Assembly: GCF_018139545.1 (NCBI RefSeq)
Contig: NZ_JAGSPJ010000002.1
Span: 248,001-312,000, forward strand
Source of the DNA: Affinundibacterium fentianense
GTDB taxonomy: Bacteria > Pseudomonadota > Gammaproteobacteria > Burkholderiales > Burkholderiaceae_D
DNA length: 64,000 bases
Direction of reading: 5' to 3'
In this document: piece by piece, positions 18,442 to 28,154 of the stretch
Layout of the letters: each line of letters starts with the position of its first letter
Position numbering within the stretch: position 1 is the stretch's first letter
The notes under the pieces: generated by a model
The model's database searches: none
Told to the model about the DNA's origin: nothing
Seen by the model: the letters and a program-made list of their open reading frames with translations, nothing else
Position numbers and translations under genes: made by a program

Positions 18442-19632
18442 ATGACGCAATCCCCCTATCGTTCGCTCTATACCTATGCCTGGGACATCGCAGATGTCGG
18501 CGTTACACAATTTGTCGATGAAGTGATCGCAATGGGCATCACCGACATTAGTTTGGCAACGGCCTATCACGCAGGCAAATTTATACGTCCCCATGCGAAG
18601 AATCCACCACGGGTGATTTTCCCTGAAGATGGCGTCACGTACTTTAATCCTGACTTAACTTCTTATGGTGACATAACGCCGTTAGCGCATAGCGACGCAA
18701 CAATACGTGAAGTATTGCCTGCATTACTCAAGGATGGCAGAGTCCGCGTCCATGGCTGGACTGTACTACTTCACAATACGCGCCTTGGCACGACATTTCC
18801 GCAATACACAGTCAAAAATGCGTTTGGCGACCCTTACGTCTACAGTCTCTGCCCTATGCAAGACGCGGTGTTCGACTACGCGGTCAATTTAAGTCGCGAT
18901 TTGTGTGAACAACATCGCATACATAGCATTATCTTGGAAACACCAGGATGGCAACCATACGGGCATGGTTATCATCACGAATTTGCTCAAGTGGCAAGCA
19001 ATGCATGGTTAGACAATATGTTGGGAATGTGTTTCTGCAATGCCTGCAAACAAGCCGCAAAAAACAAACATATCGAAATCGACGCGTTACAGCAAAGAGT
19101 CCAAGCGACAATAAGCAATTACCTCTCACTTCCTGCTAACGCGCAAGGTGATCAAGCAGCGTCCTGGACGCAATCGGATTTATTAAGCGATGCCGATCTA
19201 TTTGCGTTCATCAGTTTACGACAAGATCGTGTGACACAATTAGTGACTGCAATTAAAGCAGCGATTCCCGCTGCATGTCAGTTAGCCGTGATCCCAACCG
19301 TGCAACGCCCAACCTCGGCATGTTGGACCGAGGGAAGTGATTTACGCGCACTCGCCGAAGTTGCCGACTACATCGAAATTCCTTTTTATGAACCGAATGC
19401 GCATCGCGTGATTGCCGATGCATGGGAATGTCTGCGTCAGATCGCACACCCCAACAAAGTACGTGCGATTCTCCGACCTGGCTTCCCTGATCTGAATCAT
19501 GGTGCAGATTTGCACGCTGCGATCAGAGGTATCCAAGCCCAAGGTGTACAGGATTTCGCTTTCTATAATTATGGGCTACTCCCGCAGTACCAACTCGACC
19601 ATTTAAGCGACACACTCAAGGAGATAGAGTAA
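18442..19632 (+). CDS. Unknown TIM-barrel-like protein, glycoside-hydrolase-like
   Basis: A 396-residue soluble protein without a signal peptide. Its pattern suggests a (beta/alpha)8 barrel of the kind seen in uncharacterised glycosidase-like families: VDEVIAMGITDISLATAYH at the start, RVRVHGWTVLLHNT, HSIILETPGWQPYGHGYHHE in the middle, and DYIEIPFYEP and VRAILRPGFPDLN near the end. A CxxC-type FCNACK at about residue 195 may bind a metal or be structural. Catalytic residues are not certain. It has a ribosome site (GAGGAAG) and is joined to the next gene with no gap (stop at 19632, ATG at 19633), so the two are translationally coupled. It may act on a sugar-acid derivative shared with DgoK and the SDR. 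Confidence 0.6.
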   Translation: MTQSPYRSLYTYAWDIADVGVTQFVDEVIAMGITDISLATAYHAGKFIRPHAKNPPRVIFPEDGVTYFNPDLTSYGDITPLAHSDATIREVLPALLKDGRVRVHGWTVLLHNTRLGTTFPQYTVKNAFGDPYVYSLCPMQDAVFDYAVNLSRDLCEQHRIHSIILETPGWQPYGHGYHHEFAQVASNAWLDNMLGMCFCNACKQAAKNKHIEIDALQQRVQATISNYLSLPANAQGDQAASWTQSDLLSDADLFAFISLRQDRVTQLVTAIKAAIPAACQLAVIPTVQRPTSACWTEGSDLRALAEVADYIEIPFYEPNAHRVIADAWECLRQIAHPNKVRAILRPGFPDLNHGADLHAAIRGIQAQGVQDFAFYNYGLLPQYQLDHLSDTLKEIE

Positions 19633-20406
19633 ATGGCGCGAAATATTTTAATCACAGGCGCATGCGGCGGTATTGGTCGCGCTCTGTGCCAAGCGTTTAT
19701 CAATGCGGGTGACCACGTCTACGCGCAAGATCGTGAGCCTACACAATTGCAAGAATTGGTCTCACATCTAGGCGATCAGCAATGCACCCCAGTACTTGCC
19801 GATATCACTGACTTCGATGCACTAAAACAGGCATTGCAATCGGCCGTCTCAAGGCAAGGAGAGGTACATGTCCTGGTTGCCAACGCTGGCGCCGCACAAG
19901 CGCTGACTTTGCGCAGTACGACGGAAGAAAGCTGGAAAAAAGATATGGATCTCAACCTGAATGGGACATTCCATACCGTTGAAGCTGTTCGACCCGCGAT
20001 GCAAAAAGCAAGAAAAGGTAACATCGTCATTATTGGTAGCGTCAACGGCATGACTTCATTTGGACATCCTGCGTACAGTGTGGCAAAAGCAGGCTTAATC
20101 AGCTACACCAAGGCACTTGCAATGGAATTTGGTCAGTTTGGCATTCGAACAAACATGGTTTGCCCCGGCACAGTCAAAACCCAAGCCTGGCAGGCAAGAG
20201 TGAAAAAAAATCCACAAGTGTTTGAAGATTTAAAGAAATGGTACCCGATACGAGATTTTGCAACACCCGAAGACATCGCCGACGCCGTCATGTTTTTAGC
20301 CTCTGATGCCGCTCGAGTCATCACAGGTGTCGTGCTTCCCGTCGATGGAGGGCTGATGGCAGGAAACCAAGTATTTGCTCGAGAATTAACTCAAGAAGAA
20401 ATCTAG
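19633..20406 (+). CDS. Short-chain dehydrogenase/reductase
   Basis: A classical SDR of 257 residues: NAD(P)-binding TGACGGIG at residues 8-15, VANAGA, catalytic Ser in IGSVNGMTSFG and the YSVAK Tyr/Lys pair. It ends with the usual GVVLPVDGGLMAG. An acidic residue after the second strand (AQDREPTQ) suggests a preference for NAD. It follows the TIM-barrel gene without a gap. In this cluster it likely oxidises or reduces a hydroxyl of a sugar or sugar acid before DgoK. The exact substrate cannot be read. Confidence 0.92.
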   Translation: MARNILITGACGGIGRALCQAFINAGDHVYAQDREPTQLQELVSHLGDQQCTPVLADITDFDALKQALQSAVSRQGEVHVLVANAGAAQALTLRSTTEESWKKDMDLNLNGTFHTVEAVRPAMQKARKGNIVIIGSVNGMTSFGHPAYSVAKAGLISYTKALAMEFGQFGIRTNMVCPGTVKTQAWQARVKKNPQVFEDLKKWYPIRDFATPEDIADAVMFLASDAARVITGVVLPVDGGLMAGNQVFARELTQEEI

Positions 20407-20524
20407 ACTGAGCGAAGCTGAAAAAATATAAATCAAGAAAACAGCGATGCAGAGACATCCGCTTCGATAAACCCAAAGAGACATTCTCAAACAACCGAGA
20501 ACCATTGATAAAAACGGAAAAACC

Positions 20525-21850
20525 ATGACCATCAACGCACCAGCATCGCAATCCAAAAAGCAAGTCGTCGTCGCCATGTTCTTCATCGCTCTCCTGTTCT
20601 TCATTCTAGGATTCGTCACATGGCTCAATGGATCACTCATTCCTTTTCTTAAAATCGTCTGTAATCTAAATGATTTCCAAGCCCTATGGGTGACTTTTGC
20701 TTTTTATATTGCTTACACTGTAATGGCATTGCCCTCCGCAGCGGTACTCAGCCGGATTGGCTACAAGCATGGCATGACAGCCAGTCTCGGTGTGATGGCA
20801 GTTGGTGCACTGATGTTTATTCCTGCCGCAAAAACGAGTTATTACGGCTTATTCTTGCTCGCTTTGTTCACACTCGCGACAGGCATGACCTTGATGCAAA
20901 CGGCGATCAATCCCTATATTGTTTGTATCGGATCGCGCGAAAGTGCTGCAATGCGTATCAGTATTATGGGTTTATTCAACAAGGGTGCTGGGATTGTTGT
21001 GCCGATGGTTTTTTTTGCTTTGATCTTATCGGGTATCGATCAATCGTCCACTTCCAGCGCAACTTTGGCAGCCATGGATCAAGTTGCGCGTGAGACTTTA
21101 CGTGCAGATTTGGCGTCACGTCTCGTCACCCCTTACATCACCATGGCGATCGGACTCGTTCTTTTTATGCTAATCATTCACTTCTCATCTTTGCCCGATT
21201 TAGATTTGCAAGATGAAACAGAAAGTAACACAACGCGCTTTGGTGTTTTGCAATTTCCACAGTTGGTCCTAGGTGCGGTAACGTTATTTGCCTATGTCGG
21301 TGTCGAAGTCATCGCTGGCGATACCATTGGACTATATGGACAACATTTGGGTGTACAGCACTTTATCAAACTCACTTCCTACACCATGGGATTTATGGTC
21401 TTAGGCTACTTGGTCGGCGTCATTGCTATACCTAAATTGCTCTCGCAAAAAAGTGCGCTGATTTTGTCGGCTGTTTGTGGATTACTTTTTTCTCTCGGTG
21501 TTATGAATAGCTCGTCCACTGATAGTGGAATCGCGCAAGCATTAATAGGTTGGGCAGGCGTCCCGATGGTACCCAATTCCGTCATGTTCCTAGCGATGTT
21601 AGGATTTGCGAATGCCTTGGTCTGGCCGGCAGTCTGGCCTCTTGCACTCGAAGGCTTGGGAAAGTACACAGCGGCTGGCTCTGCCTTATTGATCATGGGC
21701 ATATCAGGCGGAGCGATCTTGCCAATGGTGTATGGCCATTTCTCTGATACGAGCGGAGCGCAAAGCGCGTACTGGGTGATGCTGCCTTGTTATGCCATGA
21801 TCTTGTTCTATGCCTTAAAAGGCCACAAAATCACAAGTTGGAAGTCATAA
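20525..21850 (+). CDS. MFS sugar transporter, FucP (fucose/glucose/galactose:H+) family
   Basis: A 441-residue membrane protein with about 12 transmembrane segments. The first helix contains FFILGFVTWLNGSLIPFLK, the signature of the FucP/GluP family, followed by YKHGMTASLGVMAVGALMF. The family motif LMQTAINPYI with NKGAGIVVP occurs near the middle, and EGLGKYTAAGSALLIMGISG near the end. It imports a monosaccharide or related compound with protons, and its position in the dgoK cluster suggests it brings in the substrate of the SDR and barrel protein. Confidence 0.9.
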   Translation: MTINAPASQSKKQVVVAMFFIALLFFILGFVTWLNGSLIPFLKIVCNLNDFQALWVTFAFYIAYTVMALPSAAVLSRIGYKHGMTASLGVMAVGALMFIPAAKTSYYGLFLLALFTLATGMTLMQTAINPYIVCIGSRESAAMRISIMGLFNKGAGIVVPMVFFALILSGIDQSSTSSATLAAMDQVARETLRADLASRLVTPYITMAIGLVLFMLIIHFSSLPDLDLQDETESNTTRFGVLQFPQLVLGAVTLFAYVGVEVIAGDTIGLYGQHLGVQHFIKLTSYTMGFMVLGYLVGVIAIPKLLSQKSALILSAVCGLLFSLGVMNSSSTDSGIAQALIGWAGVPMVPNSVMFLAMLGFANALVWPAVWPLALEGLGKYTAAGSALLIMGISGGAILPMVYGHFSDTSGAQSAYWVMLPCYAMILFYALKGHKITSWKS

Positions 21851-21997
21851 ACAAATCCACAGCATGGCGGATCCGTTCCGCCATCTAAAATGGCATATGT
21901 AGTCGCTTGCGAAGCCATTTCCTGCGCATGGCCGAATCCCAAAAATCAACTCGCATTCCCGCATCACCCTAAATGCAAAATTAATTTAAAAAGTATC

Positions 21998-23302
21998 ATG
22001 CTTAATCTCCGCATCCTAGAACAACAAATTCTATTGCCAGGTACCAAAGGCTTGGCTTTGACCCAGCCTCTACAGCAACAAAATATTGGCGAACAACGCT
22101 GGAATGTACTCAATGCCGATACCAGTTTTCCGGTAGCGGTGCTGAAACATTCTGCGTTACAGCACAATTTGCAATGGATGAAAAATTTCTGCGAGACCAT
22201 GCATGTCGTGCTCGCGCCGCATGGCAAGACGACGATGTCACCGCAACTGTTTGATCTACAGTTAAAAAACGGTGCGTGGGGAATTACCTTAGCAACCGTG
22301 AATCAAACCTTAATTGCCCATCGCTATGGCGTCAAACGCATCTTATTAGCCAATCAGTTGATCAATCGGAGTGATACCCAAGCCGTTCTAGCACTTCTGA
22401 AAAACGACCCTGAGTTTGATTTTTTTGCGCTGACTGATTCACTCGAAGGTGTGCACCGCTTGGAACTCGAAGTTCAACGATCTGGATTAGAGCGTCCACT
22501 TCCCTTGTTGGTTGAACTAGGGTTCCCAGGTGGACGTACAGGCTGTCGAAGCCAAACTGACGCTTTATCCATCGCTCGCGCAATTAAGCAAAGTCCTTAC
22601 TTAACGCTGGCCGGCATTGAAGGCTATGAAGGCCTAATTGTAGGCAAACACCGAGAACAAGATTTAATCGCCGTGAAGTCGTTCATCAATGACCTAATCG
22701 CCTTAACCCAGCAAGCTGATCAAGAGGGTTTGTTCGGAGCGAAAGAAATTTTACTTTCCGCAGGGGGATCAGCCTATTTTGATTTAGTAGGACGAGGTTT
22801 TGAGCAGATAACACAACTTTCGCGCCCAACGACGGCAATCTTACGTAGTGGTTGCTATGTCACTCACGACCATGGTTTTTATAAGCATTTATTAGACGAC
22901 ATGCAAGCGCGCGAAAGCGCAGTCGAAGTGGATAATTTACGTCCTGCCTTAGAAGTCTGGAGCATGGTTCAATCACGTCCCGAACCCGACTTAGCGATTT
23001 TGACGATGGGCAAACGCGATGCTTCGTATGATATTGATTTACCGCTCCCATTTCAGACCCATAGACCCGGTAGTTCATCCATGCCAACTAAATTACCAGG
23101 TGGCTGCAAAATTGAAAAAATGAATGATCAACATGCCTATCTGCGGCTACCAAAAGACAGCGATATTTGCCAAACTTTACAAGTTGGCGACTTGGTTGCG
23201 TGTGGCATTTCTCATCCTTGCACCACATTTGATAAATGGCCACTCATCCTCGTGGTAGATGACCGATATCAAGTCGAATCGGCTATCAATACTTTTTTCT
23301 AA
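21998..23302 (+). CDS. PLP-dependent amino-acid deaminase, D-serine dehydratase/D-threonine aldolase-like
   Basis: An alanine-racemase-fold type III PLP enzyme of 434 residues from ATG 21998; an open frame reaches back to 21890 but lacks family similarity there. The lysine that binds PLP is in VLAPHGKTTMSPQLF. The metal-site motif near the C-terminus is SHPCTTFDKW, the His-x-Cys pair of eukaryotic-type D-serine dehydratase and D-threonine aldolase, which suggests a Zn or Mn site. GSAYFDLV and LRSGCYVTHDHGFY are also typical. It probably deaminates or cleaves a D-amino acid. It is followed 35 bp later by the N-acyl-D-amino-acid deacylase, so deacylation then deamination is the likely order, with RidA clearing imines. 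Confidence 0.85.
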   Translation: MLNLRILEQQILLPGTKGLALTQPLQQQNIGEQRWNVLNADTSFPVAVLKHSALQHNLQWMKNFCETMHVVLAPHGKTTMSPQLFDLQLKNGAWGITLATVNQTLIAHRYGVKRILLANQLINRSDTQAVLALLKNDPEFDFFALTDSLEGVHRLELEVQRSGLERPLPLLVELGFPGGRTGCRSQTDALSIARAIKQSPYLTLAGIEGYEGLIVGKHREQDLIAVKSFINDLIALTQQADQEGLFGAKEILLSAGGSAYFDLVGRGFEQITQLSRPTTAILRSGCYVTHDHGFYKHLLDDMQARESAVEVDNLRPALEVWSMVQSRPEPDLAILTMGKRDASYDIDLPLPFQTHRPGSSSMPTKLPGGCKIEKMNDQHAYLRLPKDSDICQTLQVGDLVACGISHPCTTFDKWPLILVVDDRYQVESAINTFF

Positions 23303-23337
23303 TAATCTAATAAGTAAGCTATCTCGAAGAATCGACC

Positions 23338-24804
23338 ATGCAAACGCAAACCTACCAACTCGTCATACGCAACGCAGATCTGATCGACGGAAGTGGTACC
23401 GCGCCTTATCGAGCGGACATTGCGATCTCACATCAACAAATCGTTGCGATAGCGCCAGCCTTAAGTTTGCAAGCTGATCACATGCTTGACGCCACGGGTT
23501 TAGTTGTCGCGCCCGGCTTTATCGATGTTCACACCCACGATGATCGGGAAGTCATCGATGCGCCAACTATGTTGCCAAAGCTAACCCAAGGAGTCACCAC
23601 GGTCATCGCGGGAAATTGTGGAATTAGTTTGGCACCATGGCTTGCCAACCAAGCGCCTCCCGCGCCTCTAAGTCTAATTGGTACTCAAAAAGACTACCGC
23701 TATGCAAGTGTTCAAGACTATAAAAAAGCGGTGCAACGGGCACAACCGGCTGTCAATGTTGGTGTACTAATCGGACACTCGACTCTTCGGGTCAATGCAG
23801 TAAAAGATTTGGGGCGTCGGGCAAACGACGATGAAATCAAAGTCATGCAGGACTTGTTGGCCGAAGGTATGCACGCTGGGGCATTAGGTTTTAGCTCTGG
23901 CCTTTTCTATCAACCCAGCAAGGCAGCCGATAATGCAGAAGTCATTGCGTTGGCGAAAGTCAGCGCAGCTGCAGGGGGTGTTTACACGTCGCATATTCGA
24001 GATGAATACAATGGTGTACTCGACGCTCTCAACGAAGCATGCGATGCCGGAAAAGAAGCGCAGCTGCCCGTAATTCTTTCACATCACAAATGTGCGGGCC
24101 CCGCAAATTGGGGCCGCACCAGCGAAACGTTAGCGCTACTCAACGAACGTCGTAAAACACAAGCGATTGGACTGGATGCCTATCCCTATACTGCTGGCTC
24201 TACCGTGCTCGATCCTGACTATGTGGATGGTCTGATCCGCATCATGATTAGTTTTTCATTGCCTCACCCCGAAATGCAGGGACGGGATCTTGCCGATATT
24301 GCGAAAGAATGGGGGCTTGATCAAAAGGAAGCTGCCCGCCAATTACTCCCAGCTGGAGCGGTTTATTTTCAAATGCGCGAAGACGATGTAGAGCGTGTAC
24401 TAAGCTACCCGCACACCATGATAGGATCAGATGGCCTGCCGCATGACAGTCATCCTCACCCCCGTCTCTGGGGTGCATTTCCGCGCGTGCTCGGCCATTA
24501 CAGTCGGGAGAAAAAACTATTCACGCTAGCTGAAGCTGTGCGACGAATGACTACCCTTTCCGCGGATCACTTTGGCCTCAAACGACGTGGGAGGATCGCA
24601 CTGAATTGTTGGGCGGATTTAGTCGTATTTGATCCCGAGACAATCTCTGACCGGGCCACCTTCGCGTCCCCCAAATTAGCAGCGACGGGAATCCATTGGG
24701 TTCTGGTAAATGGTACGGTGGCATTGGCGAATGGCACGCCCACTACCAACCGCTCGGGTCGTTTTTTAGATCGTAAAACTGAACGTTATGCAGATCAAAA
24801 TTGA
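23338..24804 (+). CDS. N-acyl-D-amino-acid deacylase
   Basis: An amidohydrolase-superfamily enzyme of 488 residues that removes the acyl group from N-acyl-D-amino acids. Metal and catalytic elements follow the D-aminoacylase pattern: HTHDDRE, the zinc-binding Cys in AGNCGIS, YTSHIRDE, LSHHKCAG and the proton-shuttle Asp in IGSDGLPHD. N- and C-terminal parts (VIRNADLIDGSGT, ADLVVFDPETISD) form the small beta sandwich. It is the last gene of the run starting at dgoK. Its product would be the substrate of the PLP enzyme just upstream. The racemase-like enzyme at 60 kb could supply the D-form acyl amino acid. Confidence 0.92.
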   Translation: MQTQTYQLVIRNADLIDGSGTAPYRADIAISHQQIVAIAPALSLQADHMLDATGLVVAPGFIDVHTHDDREVIDAPTMLPKLTQGVTTVIAGNCGISLAPWLANQAPPAPLSLIGTQKDYRYASVQDYKKAVQRAQPAVNVGVLIGHSTLRVNAVKDLGRRANDDEIKVMQDLLAEGMHAGALGFSSGLFYQPSKAADNAEVIALAKVSAAAGGVYTSHIRDEYNGVLDALNEACDAGKEAQLPVILSHHKCAGPANWGRTSETLALLNERRKTQAIGLDAYPYTAGSTVLDPDYVDGLIRIMISFSLPHPEMQGRDLADIAKEWGLDQKEAARQLLPAGAVYFQMREDDVERVLSYPHTMIGSDGLPHDSHPHPRLWGAFPRVLGHYSREKKLFTLAEAVRRMTTLSADHFGLKRRGRIALNCWADLVVFDPETISDRATFASPKLAATGIHWVLVNGTVALANGTPTTNRSGRFLDRKTERYADQN

Positions 24805-25137
24805 ACAGAGTAGATTGAGCTGCGCCCTCCCTCTTTCAGCATCACAACACAGTCCGCCCATTGCTTTGTTACTAGCCGATGCGCCAGCTTATTGCCCATC
24901 GATGAAAAATTCATGGCTGATGGAATGACGCACCACGAATTTCTACCATCAATTCTCTCTCCATCGACTTAAAGATCTTGGCGAAACACTCATCGTCCAG
25001 TCTCGCGACCAAATGTTCTTGCGATGCAATATGCGTATCCAAGCAAAAAAAGAAGTAAGAAATTCACATTTTTTAACACTCATACCTGCAAAAACGACAA
25101 AATTCCTTTTTTGCACTCAGGCTATTTTGACCTATCC
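24805..25137. other. Intergenic region, no gene recognised
   Basis: Follows the deacylase operon. Short fragments resemble coding sequence in composition but no frame is open for long, and no terminator of good quality is seen. It ends in the promoter of the chemoreceptor gene. Confidence 0.4.
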
Positions 25138-25166
25138 TTGACACATAGCAACAAGTTGCCTATAAA
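25138..25166 (+). promoter_or_regulatory. Sigma-70 promoter of chemoreceptor gene
   Basis: TTGACA at 25138-25143 and TATAAA at 25161-25166 are separated by exactly 17 bp, a near-perfect housekeeping promoter. The start site would fall near 25173, leaving a leader of about 70 bases. Confidence 0.8.
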
Positions 25167-25243
25167 CTCAAGCTACTCTTGAATAAAGTGCAAAAAACAA
25201 GCCTACCAATCTCGTCAAAATCAAGATCAAAAAAGGATTTACT

Positions 25244-27676
25244 ATGCAGAGCTTACAAGCGCGTCTCAACCTGCTGGTTCGGGTAGTCATTGCGACACTA
25301 ACGGTCGTTGGATTGACAGGTTTGTATGGTACTTTCAAACAATCACAAGTGGGCGCAGCAAACATCACTGCCTCTAAAGTGCTCCGAGCGCAAATGCAAG
25401 CAGATATGATGCACGACGCGATACGTGGCGACGTCCTGAACAGTTTACGTTTGGCGGCAGAACAAAATGTCAAAAAAGACGACAGAGAGGCGATTGAAAA
25501 TGACTTCAAAGAGCATTTGAAGAATTTTCAAGATCAAATCCTCGTTGTAGAAAATCATGGAACGGACAAAGTCAAATCTAAATTAGCATCGATTAAGAAC
25601 GATCTGTTTGCTTATCAACAAAGCGCTGAACATGTTTTACAAACCGGATTTAATTCTGAATCAGAACGCAAGCAGGCATGGGATAAATTCGCCCTTGCAT
25701 TTGACACGCTTGAGAAGAGTATGGCTACGATTGGCGACGCGATTGAAAACGATTTCGCTAGTTCTGAACAGAATAGCAAAACCGAATCACGAAATTCATT
25801 AATTTTTAATTTTTTGATTCTGCTTGGTGGAGGACTAGGTCTAATTTATCTCACGAGAAAATTAAAGCGAGATATTTTTACCGAATTGGGCGGAGAACCC
25901 ACAGTCGCAGCCACAGCGGTTCGCGCTGTCACTGAGGGCAATCTTTCACATCAGATCGAACTGCATCAAAATGACCAACACAGCTTATTAGCCTCGCTGA
26001 ATGGTTTGACCCTTCGATTGCGTGAAGTCATTTCACGTATCCGTCAATTGACCCAAGATCAGGTTGCCGGCAACCTCACGTCACGTATTTCAAGCAAAGA
26101 CTTACCTGGCGAGTTTGCGACTCTTTGCAATGAAATTAACCACTTGGTCGAACTTCAAAATCGCGATGTGGAGGAAATTACCAATCTGATTGGTGAATAT
26201 GGGGAAAACAAATTCGACCACACAATGAGTCCCCAATCTGGTCAAAAATTGGTGCGACAAGAACGTATGGAAATCGTCAGAAAGCGCTTGCAGGCGAATC
26301 TACAAGAGGCAGAGGTGAATGCGAGAATCAAAGTCGCGCTTGATTCTGTCTCAGTTCCAGTTCGCATCGCCGATCAAGAAGGAAAAATCACCTATATCAA
26401 TCATGCTTTGCAAGAGACTTTAAGCAAGAATGAAGCAGCATTCAGGAAACAGATTCCTGGCTTTAGTGCCGATAAGGTCGTCGGCAATAGCATAGGGATT
26501 TTTTACAGCGACCCAGCGCCAGCGATCGAGCGCCTACGCCAATTAAACACAACTATCCGAACACGCTTACAACTTGGCGGACGTGAATACGATGTGATCA
26601 CGAATCCCACCTATTCGAACACCGGAGAGAAAATTGGAACAGTAGGTCAATGGATTGATATGACTGAACAACTAGCGATTGAAAAGGAAATCGCACATAT
26701 TGTCGATGCGGCTGTCGCTGGTGATTTCTCGCAAACTATTCAAGTGGCAAATAAAACTGGTTTCTATCTACAATTAGCGGAAGGAATGAATCAATTGATG
26801 CAAACCAGTGCAGCGGGACTGAACGATTTGGCCCGCGTTCTCAGTGCAATGGCGAATGGAGATTTAACGCAAAAAATTACCGCTGACTATGCCGGTACAT
26901 TCGGCCAATTGAAGGAAGATAGCAATGCAACGAGCGAAAAACTTGCGACGATCATTAATGACGTACGATCCGCAGCCGACGCTTTAACCGCTGCATCTGA
27001 GCAAATCAGCGCGACGGCTCAAAGTTTGTCCCAAGCAGCAACAGAGCAAGCGTCAGGCGTAGAAGAAGTAAGTGCTTCAGTGGTTCAAATGTCGGCTTCA
27101 GTCAATCAAAATACAGACAATGCAAAAATTACTGATGGGATTGCCTCAAGCAGCGCGAAACAAGCCCAAGAAACTGGTCACGCCGTGATGCAAACGATAC
27201 AAGCAATGCGTGATATTGCAGGTAAAATTACTATCATTGACGATATTGCCTATCAGACCAATATGTTGGCACTGAATGCGGCAATCGAAGCTGCTAGGGC
27301 TGGCGTGCACGGTAAAGGTTTCGCGGTGGTTGCAGCGGAAGTCCGTAAATTAGCAGAACGCAGTCAAATTGCAGCACGCGAGATAGGTGAATTAGCCGAG
27401 GGTAGTGTCGAGGTATCTGAGCAAGCAGGACAGTTACTTCGTGAGATGATGCCATCCATCGCAAAGACCTCTGATTTAGTCACAGAAATCACGGCGGCGT
27501 CAGAGGAGCAAGCAAGTGGTTTAAGTCAAATTAGCCACTCGATGGAATACCTCAATCAAGTCACAGGACAAAACGCGTCAGCAGCAGAACAACTGGCGGC
27601 GACATCAGAAGAGATGTCTGGACAGGCAGAGCAACTTCAGGATCTGATGCATTTTTTCTCGACGCATAGTAAGTAA
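25244..27676 (+). CDS. Methyl-accepting chemotaxis protein with PAS domain
   Basis: An 810-residue transmembrane chemoreceptor. TM1 is at about residues 10-30, the periplasmic helical sensor runs to about 185, and TM2 ([18 protein letters not shown]) follows. Then come one or two HAMP-like segments ([20 protein letters not shown]), a PAS domain at about 360-475 ([20 protein letters not shown]) and another HAMP-like stretch. The signalling hairpin tip reads [20 protein letters not shown] followed by [20 protein letters not shown]. Methylation helices flank the tip. The start follows AAGGA. No CheA, CheW or CheR is in the window, so it plugs into a system elsewhere. The downstream CheY-like gene is 49 bp away and probably cotranscribed. 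Confidence 0.95.
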   Translation: MQSLQARLNLLVRVVIATLTVVGLTGLYGTFKQSQVGAANITASKVLRAQMQADMMHDAIRGDVLNSLRLAAEQNVKKDDREAIENDFKEHLKNFQDQILVVENHGTDKVKSKLASIKNDLFAYQQSAEHVLQTGFNSESERKQAWDKFALAFDTLEKSMATIGDAIENDFASSEQNSKTESRNSLIFNFLILLGGGLGLIYLTRKLKRDIFTELGGEPTVAATAVRAVTEGNLSHQIELHQNDQHSLLASLNGLTLRLREVISRIRQLTQDQVAGNLTSRISSKDLPGEFATLCNEINHLVELQNRDVEEITNLIGEYGENKFDHTMSPQSGQKLVRQERMEIVRKRLQANLQEAEVNARIKVALDSVSVPVRIADQEGKITYINHALQETLSKNEAAFRKQIPGFSADKVVGNSIGIFYSDPAPAIERLRQLNTTIRTRLQLGGREYDVITNPTYSNTGEKIGTVGQWIDMTEQLAIEKEIAHIVDAAVAGDFSQTIQVANKTGFYLQLAEGMNQLMQTSAAGLNDLARVLSAMANGDLTQKITADYAGTFGQLKEDSNATSEKLATIINDVRSAADALTAASEQISATAQSLSQAATEQASGVEEVSASVVQMSASVNQNTDNAKITDGIASSSAKQAQETGHAVMQTIQAMRDIAGKITIIDDIAYQTNMLALNAAIEAARAGVHGKGFAVVAAEVRKLAERSQIAAREIGELAEGSVEVSEQAGQLLREMMPSIAKTSDLVTEITAASEEQASGLSQISHSMEYLNQVTGQNASAAEQLAATSEEMSGQAEQLQDLMHFFSTHSK

Positions 27677-27725
27677 TAATCGAACCAATAAAACATCAGG
27701 ACAACAAGCCTGCACGGAGATCAAT

Positions 27726-28142
27726 ATGAGTGAGCTGCCATCTAGCGCTGATCAGAAATATCATCTGCGCGTGCTAGTGATTGATGACGATACGATGCAG
27801 CTCGACTATCTATCGATCTTATTGCGCTCTGTCGGGATACAAGACATTATCTGTGCAGAAGACGCGAATCTTGCAGTGACCCATTTAGACTCGCTTGAGA
27901 AGCCGATACACTTGATCATTTGCGATCTTGTTATGCCGACCATGGACGGTTTCGACTTCTTATGGGAACTGGCAAAACGCGCCTCTCAAATCCCCTTAAT
28001 TATTGTCTCAGCACAAGCGCAAGAAGTACGCCACAGCGCCGCATTAGTAGCTCAACTCAAGTCATTAAATCTGATAGGCGAGCTCGAAAAACCGATTGAT
28101 CGTGATCAGTTTTTCGCCCTCATTCAGACCCAAATTGGATAA
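27726..28142 (+). CDS. CheY-like single-domain response regulator
   Basis: A 138-residue receiver domain with nothing attached. It has the acidic pocket VIDDDTMQ, the phospho-acceptor Asp in IICDLVMPTMDGF, the switch Ser in IIVSAQAQ and the conserved Lys in ELEKPID. Preceded by a ribosome site (CACGGAG) and by the chemoreceptor gene. It either relays the chemotaxis signal to a motor or a kinase, or acts as a phosphate sink. It is convergent with the beta-lactamase-fold gene, with 12 bp between. Confidence 0.93.
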   Translation: MSELPSSADQKYHLRVLVIDDDTMQLDYLSILLRSVGIQDIICAEDANLAVTHLDSLEKPIHLIICDLVMPTMDGFDFLWELAKRASQIPLIIVSAQAQEVRHSAALVAQLKSLNLIGELEKPIDRDQFFALIQTQIG

Positions 28143-28154
28143 TCTGCTAGAACT

